Origin: Zerene cesonia
Lineage: Eukaryota; Arthropoda; Insecta; Lepidoptera; Pieridae
Length of the DNA stretch: 64,000 nucleotides
Direction: 5' to 3'
Assembly (NCBI RefSeq): GCF_012273895.1
Contig: NC_052127.1
Location: 4,460,247-4,524,246, forward strand
Shown: in pieces, positions 57,906 to 64,000 of the stretch
Layout: each line of letters begins with the position of its first letter
Numbering within the stretch: position 1 is the stretch's first letter
The notes under the pieces: generated by a model
Database searches by the model: none
Seen by the model: the letters and a program-made list of their open reading frames with translations, nothing else
What the model was told of the DNA's origin: nothing
Made by a program: the position numbers and the translations under genes

Positions 57906-60900
57906 TATGTTTTATACTATGTAGTCAAGTGAATTCTAGAAAAAACGTTGAATCATTGATTTATTATGATTTGACTCTACCCGAAATAGCAGAACAGAAT
58001 TATAAACAAAATTTACAAGGGGCGAAATTAGAATTAAACAGTTGTTTGATGCTTACAAAATCTTCGAGTCATCTAGTTTAAACAAACAGGTTTTCTAAGC
58101 TTATTTTTAATTATTTAAACTTTTATTAAAAGTGAGATAACGGGCGTAACCCACAAGTTACATATTGGCAAATCCTCCAACCAGCTACGCTTAAAACATA
58201 TAAATAAACCTACCTAATATTGTTTTAAGTAGGCGATACATGTGGGCTTAGAAACATAATTAGCTCTATGATTTATTTACTAACATCTTATCTGTACCTT
58301 ATATTCGACTTCGCAATCAGTGGACAGTTGTGTAGGAGTTAAAATATTTTGTCCTTGTTATCTATATTCTGTATAATTACATAGTCAAAAGCGAACACAC
58401 TATTTTAAAACTTAACGTATATTTTTTATAGACAATTAAACGTATAAACATATCCTTTTTGAATTATTGAACCTTATCAAAACAGAAGGTCAAATATCTT
58501 CTTTGCTTAATGATTGTCACATATGTAGTTGCATTTGTCGCAATATCGCTTAAGGTAACCAATAACCAAATAAAAGCGTTCAAAGCACGATAGCCTGCTC
58601 AGTTGTTATGATTTGTAACATTATGCAAATACACATAATGTATTCAAACCACCGTGCATATGGTTAAAACGTAAAACGTCTCTGGTTCGCGCCATCGCGG
58701 TCACTGACATAGCACTAGCAGAGGCGTTCGCTTGACAGTTATTGAGAGTTTAAATAGAGAAATTGCTGCCGCCATTGCTAGATTTAAAAATCGAATGTAA
58801 TGTCAATGGACGCCAGAGATGTGGTGTAATGTTTTTCAATGACTGAAAGGTACCTTCTATGGTATTATAGGAATTATATAAATCTGTATTTTACTTCACG
58901 TAACGTAAAATAGATTATAAATAACAACATTTTATTAGTTTATAATTCTCGAAACTGAAACAAGTACAGGTACAATTTTCCTCCTTTCTACCAACATTAC
59001 TATATATTTTTTGTGAGAAAATCGATTTGCGCCTCTCACGTGCGCTTTAACTGTAACGATTCTTATATCGATTATAACGCCCTCAATCGATTTTAAATTA
59101 CCTAAGGTATCAACTTTCATGAAACACAGTTAATTCTAGATGTTTAGTTCAATTTCTCCTCGCGAGGATAATATTCATTCGCAATATATTAAGAATAATT
59201 ATTAACTTGTAGATAAACTACCCGATTCTCTGTAAATATGGGTTGAATCTCAACAAGAATAAATAAGATATATATATAATAAATAAGAGAATAGGTGGGG
59301 GACGTAATGTATTAGTACTAAATGCATATCCTTCATAGTTTTAAAACTTAAAATGTCGTTCTATCGTCGCATAATTGAGAGCAAAAATACTGCGACACCG
59401 CATTATGGCCACTAAATAAAAAAATAATAATAAGCAAACTATAAAGTGGGGCACGGCCGTCTTGACACGTTTGACACATGTCAAGGACTGGTGACAACTC
59501 TTGTCAATTTTCAATTTGCCGCGCAACATGGAAATTCGATGATTTGACCGAATCGGTATTGTTATAAACGCTCGATTTATTAACACTTCCTTTATTTTTA
59601 GGAAATAGCCTCGACCCCATTTCTATAGACTTTACTATTATTTTGTAGACATTAATACCTACGTATTATTTCATCGTTGCGGCATTCGAAAAGCCCATCA
59701 TTTTCGAATTCTCGAATGTTAAAATAAACAAAATAATACTCAGACTAACATAGAAACTTCATTTAAATGTATTATAATTTTTGCTCGAACAAGACGTTAA
59801 ATTTCAAGATGTGATAACACAGTCGGTTTGTTGCTTGCTGGATGTCTCAAATGTTCTGCTTTTCAGACATCCAGAAGAGCTAGTTGATGAAACAAACATC
59901 AGAAACTGGCTTCGATTAAAAGTTTCTCCCCGAACTAGCTTAACAATCAAAAAACGACTGACAAATCACGATCCAATTTTCAATGTTAGCTGAATTCAAT
60001 TTATACGAAGTGCATCGACCCCTACGCATGAATAAGAGGAAACGTTGAATTCTATCTGTACGGTATAAAGTTTCCAGGTGTATTATCTAATCGCAGATCG
60101 TAATACAGAATTTTATTCATAAACAATCTTAGTTTCTCTGAGAAACCGATTATTGTTCAATTACACAGCGTTCCGGATGTGGTAACATTTTTTAACCGCG
60201 CTTTAAAAAAACATAACGTTTGAAATAAGAATGCATCATCGCAGATTAAATAATGTTAATTTTCAGTAAACGCAAAAATGCTGATTCCTAAGAATCCCTT
60301 TTGAATAAATTGACGATAATTAATTCGAGTTCAGTTCGCGGGACGTAAAATGCTATGCGTATGTGTGAGTGACCGCCGTGAAAAGTACAGCCAGAAACCG
60401 CTGACTTGACGAGCGGCCCCTCAGGAAGCTAGAGAGAAAACAGTAAAAACCGGTAAAAGCCAATCCAAGGATGCTCCACGCTCTTAGCCGTCATCTCATC
60501 TACACTATCCATGTACACTCACACAAATGCATAGCTCAGCTTATATCACACGGACAGTATCTAAGCTTCACAACTAATTTTTATATTAAAAACATAATAC
60601 GCAACTCTAAATTTATTTCAAAAGGGGCAAAATACGAAGCATCAGTAATTGGTAGTAAATTCGCAAAGTTTCCACATTCTATTGAAAATGAATCTTTATA
60701 CTTGAAGGGGTAAAGCTCTATTTAGAGCAATTAAATTAAAGCCAACGATCGAAAATAGCAAGATGTGAGAGGTTGAGCGACTGTCAAGATAAACTGTGAA
60801 TCATGCGCATTATTCACAGAGATTTGGACTGTATGTAACGCGAATTAAGTTTAAAATAATTTAGCAGAGTTATTTTGGTAACTGTATGTAGGTACCTAAG

Positions 60901-61095
60901 CTTTTTGCTTTGAATATAAAGTACTGGTCGGTACTTGGTGATTACTTAATTTCGTTATTCTCCGGATGGCTTAGATGGTTTTCGATCAATGAAGAAGAAT
61001 ATTAATGTTTATAATAGCTATATTTAACAAAAAAATTATGGGTATAGCAAGAATTAATCTAGAAGAAAGAGAGAGGAATATGGAATATCATCCTG

Positions 61096-61327
61096 AATTA
61101 GAAATTTTGAAAGAATAGAAAAAATTTGATCACGAGGCAGGATTCGAACCTGCGTATCTTGCCTAACCGTAGCAACGTTTAGGATCACGGGTGGCCGAGA
61201 GGCTAGGCGTTGCTACGGTTAGGCAAGATACGCAGGTTCGAATCCTGCCTCGTGATCAAATTTTTTCTATTCTTTCAAAATTTCTAATTTATAAAGCATT
61301 TCAATGCTATAAAACTAAAAATTAAAT
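61096..61327 (+). mobile_element. tRNA-derived SINE 1 with an inverted partial copy (82-bp perfect fold-back)
   Basis: The tRNA-like head is 61183-61257: an acceptor-like stem (GATCACG with CGTGATC), A box around GTGGCCGAGAGG (61191-61202) and a perfect B box GGTTCGAATCC (61235-61245). The SINE body continues to about 61327. Immediately left, 61096-61177 is an exact reverse complement of 61208-61289 (82 of 82 bases) with a 30-bp spacer. A lone nuclear tRNA gene is unlikely because the 3' tail is shared with other copies (13068-13200, 33990-34120). Confidence 0.8.
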
Positions 61328-61423
61328 CATCCTGAATTAATTTATAGAAATAGTTAATCTTGATAAGATTAGATCATTTTTACAAGTCATTAAAAATTTG
61401 AATCTAACCGAAAATAGTACTTA

Positions 61424-61627
61424 TCCTACTAATATTATAAGTGCGAAAGTTTGTAAGGATGTGTGTGTGTGTTTTTTGCTCTTTCACGCAAAAACTACTG
61501 AACCGGTTGGTTGTTTCAAATTTGGTACGTAGATAGCTGGACAGCTGGAATAACGTACAGGCAACTTTTTATCCCGATATTCCTACGGGATACGGACTTA
61601 CGCGGGTTAAACTGCGGGGCGCAGCTA
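61424..61627 (-). repeat. Repeat family A copy
   Basis: Reverse orientation, full length, TCCTACTAATATTATAAGTG to CTGCGGGGCGCAGCTAA. Confidence 0.85.
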
Positions 61628-62069
61628 ATCATCTATTAAATTATCAAAAATAATTGTTATAATCCAAACCTAAAAGGTAGGTAGTGTCCGAGTGTTTCGC
61701 TTGTCTCGTCTTTCTTACTATCTCGGGGCATGATCTATGGTAAAGAAAACTTAACAATATCTTATTGAAAAAAGCTAGTTTCCATGTACATACAAAGACG
61801 TGCGTTCTAGACACCTTTCTAGACACCTGACAGGGCAATAAACATCCCTGTAGGTACGCACCAGTAACCACATCCTTGGAAATAAAGCCTTTTCTTTTTT
61901 TAATATTACATGTCCAAAGAAAAAATTATATAATAAAATATAAAGAAAAAGCAAGCAGAATATCAAATTAAATTAATATTATCTGGAGCTCCAATATAAG
62001 ATATTAAAAATTCTTCCATACATGCATTCCTGGCTTCTAACCAAGTGTACGACATAATCTGTCAATTTT

Positions 62070-62275
62070 AAACTCACTAGCTCGTGATGAAAATATTTTT
62101 TTTAGGTACAAACTTTCATCTCCTATTTTATCCATCTGTGGGGAGAGAGAGAGATATCAAAAACCTTTCTTAGCGGATGCCTACATCATGGCTATCTGAA
62201 TGCCAAATTTCAACCTGATCAGTCTAGTAGTTTGGGTTTGCGTTGACAGATGTCAGTTAAGTAGATAATGAATAG
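62070..62275 (+). repeat. Interspersed repeat, possible retroelement 3' end
   Basis: GGTACAAACTTTCATCTCCT, CTTTCTTAGCGGATGCCTAC, GCTATCTGAATGCCAAATTT, CAGTCTAGTAGTTTGGGTTT, GACAGATGTCAGT. The layout matches a common lepidopteran repeat. Single copy in the window. Confidence 0.5.
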
Positions 62276-63523
62276 TCAAAGAATTCGTATCCTGATCAAA
62301 TAACGTAGCATACCCTGTGTCTGACTTCCAGTGTTCCCCAAAATGCAGAAGCACACAGCATAACAACTTCATGTTACCGCTGATTGCGAAATAAGCCCTA
62401 AGTTATATAAACACCTTCTTACTTTCAGTCTGGCCTTTTGATTGTCCGTTAGGCTTGGTTGCCGTACCGTGAACTTATGAAATCATCTACGAGATTAATT
62501 CTGCACCTTTGCATTATTATGATTAGCTTTGAACATTGTTTTCTAGGCAATTAACTAAGTTCAAAGCCACTGCGAAACGATTTAAGCAATTTAATGCACT
62601 TCTTCCTCAATGCGCTTGACAACTTGCGTAAGAATACATTTTGGCCAAAGTTTAAAAAAATTCTTATCGATATTCCGTGTTATATTTGTAAGTTCTGAAG
62701 AACATGGAATATTATTCCCATTTACTTCCATGTACGGTTACAGGGCAAAATTTTATAAAAAAATCATGTCATAAGAGCAAAGCCGTAAGCAACAGCTAGT
62801 CAATAATATGCCTGTTAGAACACCCATCGGCCCGCATCGGTGACATATGGCGCACAAACAATACAACAATAAAATACACGCAACGCTTACGTGTTTCGAG
62901 ATATGTAGCTTTATTGTAATTTCACGGTTTCTAAAAAAAGGAGAATCAGTAAAATCTCTTTGTAGTCTTAGTAAGTGTAAGCTTAAGCTTTAAAAGAATT
63001 AGGTGACTCATCATAAATACCTTATGTTTTTAATCATAATTAAGTATGTATTTTCGATAAAATCATTACAGCAAACATGAAATTTACTCATATTTCATAT
63101 TTATTTAATATGTCAAATACTTGCGAATACGACATATACGACGAGCGACACAATAATATAAATTATATTCTAGTATGGTGATGTCTTGTTTTTGCTTGCA
63201 ATTATGTTACTTTTCAACCGGTTATTTATTTTTATTAGGTAGTCTATAATCATTTTGTATTCTATGGCGAGTCACGAGAATTAGTAACAGACGTGATGAA
63301 AGGTGAGTCATGGACTCATGAACGACATAATGCAAAAAAATTGTTTTGATACGGATCGCAAAACACCGTTTATAAAGTAAAATCTACATCAAACAAAGAA
63401 GCGTTTTTATATATTTTCCAATGTATAATGCATTGCACAACTAATTAATACGACAGTTTACAACACATAAACGTCATTGGCCATTGCTCCACAAACGTTC
63501 AAATTTAGAACAGACCATAGAAA

Positions 63524-63736
63524 ATGGCGCTGGAAAAGTTCAAAGGTGCCATAAATGCTAGCCAGTCAAGGACGCCCATCTCGAACCGTCAACAGATGCG
63601 ACAAGACTCGACCGGTACCCACAATAGTTGCGGTTTGACGGGCTGCGGTCATTGTATATTCTATCATTACTTGTTGAATAACCGTAAGGTATCAAGTTCA
63701 TGCCGCGTCTTGTATTACCCTTTCTCGGGATTATGA
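63524..63736 (+). other. Unrecognised 70-codon ORF, doubtful
   Basis: MALEKFKGAINASQSRTPIS ... GLTGCGHCIFYHY. The stretch is less AT-rich than its flanks and has a Cys/His cluster, but no family match that I can name, no clear upstream exon, and possible donors (GTAAGG, GTATCA) near 63685. It could be part of an exon of a gene extending right of the window, or chance. Confidence 0.15.
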
Positions 63737-64000
63737 GATTCAATTATTAGGGCTTCGTATCGTTAAGTTACATACAATCTCCTATGATTAAATATGTTAT
63801 TGCAAATTTGATAAACATATTATATGAAATCATTCATCATTCAATCAGGTTTGCTAAGATATTTATAGCAATGGTGATATTATATCCAACAGTTATTTGT
63901 ATACCTATTTTATGTGGAGTGTTGGGTTACGAATTCTCGATTTAATAACAGATGTTACAATGCTGTAAGGTGGGCTAATGTTAAAATTCGCTGCATCTAC

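Larger units (their letters stand above)
46051..64000. other. 18 kb without recognisable coding exons, upstream of FAM110
   Basis: The FAM110 start exon has a splice acceptor at 46054-46051, so at least one non-coding exon lies further right, here or beyond the window; much of this may be intron. Besides the repeats listed separately, 46051-47430, 47802-49800, 50372-51330, 55830-56040, 57910-61090 and 62280-64000 show only AT-rich DNA with short chance ORFs. Confidence 0.5.

Noticed and set aside
59781..59993. A 70-codon plus-strand ORF
   Set aside because: No recognisable family, AT-rich, no splice context; within chance expectation for this length.
61183..61257. A nuclear tRNA gene
   Set aside because: A box, B box and acceptor stem are present, but the anticodon arm is irregular and the 3' tail is shared with other copies, so it is a SINE head.
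41581..61627. Regularly recurring similar blocks, considered as a CRISPR array or designed repeat system
   Set aside because: Spacing is irregular over kilobases, orientation varies, and copies are truncated and diverged: ordinary dispersed repeats in a eukaryotic genome.

Overview
The window is nuclear DNA from an insect, almost certainly a moth or butterfly. Genes are split into many short exons with GT-AG introns, intergenic DNA is AT-rich, and introns carry many copies of short repeats of a kind common in lepidopteran genomes (tRNA-derived SINEs, and decayed elements starting near CTAGCTGCGCCCCGCGGTTT). It is a scaffold of five contigs joined by gaps: three of exactly 1,000 N (15739-16738, 19926-20925, 31150-32149) and one of 34 N (50338-50371). 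I found no prokaryotic genes, CRISPR array, rRNA or convincing free-standing tRNA.

Layout. 593-2027 (minus): first two coding exons of a SMAP-type ArfGAP; the rest lies left of the window. 2955-21295: VPS15/PIK3R4, the regulatory pseudokinase-like subunit of class III PI3-kinase, arranged head-to-head with SMAP. 22945-23599 (minus): a small C/EBP-gamma type bZIP gene, tail-to-tail with VPS15. 28574-45977 (minus): a FAM110-family gene with at least 15 coding exons. 36031-37223 (plus): a chitin-binding RR cuticle protein nested inside a FAM110 intron on the opposite strand. 46051-64000: no recognisable coding gene, many repeats; probably 5' introns of FAM110 and/or intergenic DNA.

The main observation is structural. 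Exons 1-21 and the last exon of VPS15 are on the plus strand, but exons 22-27, most of the WD40 domain, are on the minus strand of the 3,187-bp contig between two 1,000-N gaps. When that contig is flipped, splice phases and protein order fit from exon 21 to exon 27. The simplest reading is that the contig was placed backwards in the scaffold. An automated annotation would split this gene into pieces. Phase arithmetic also shows that the second gap hides the end of one WD40 exon or more, and the third gap hides at least one FAM110 exon.

SMAP and VPS15 both act in endosomal membrane traffic and may share a promoter region, but I see no evidence that the genes form a single pathway. I did not find a new multi-gene system. 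The less ordinary non-genic structures are a perfect 82-bp inverted SINE fold-back, a 261-bp element with terminal inverted repeats, a GC-rich block bounded by 15-bp inverted repeats, and several perfect short hairpins.
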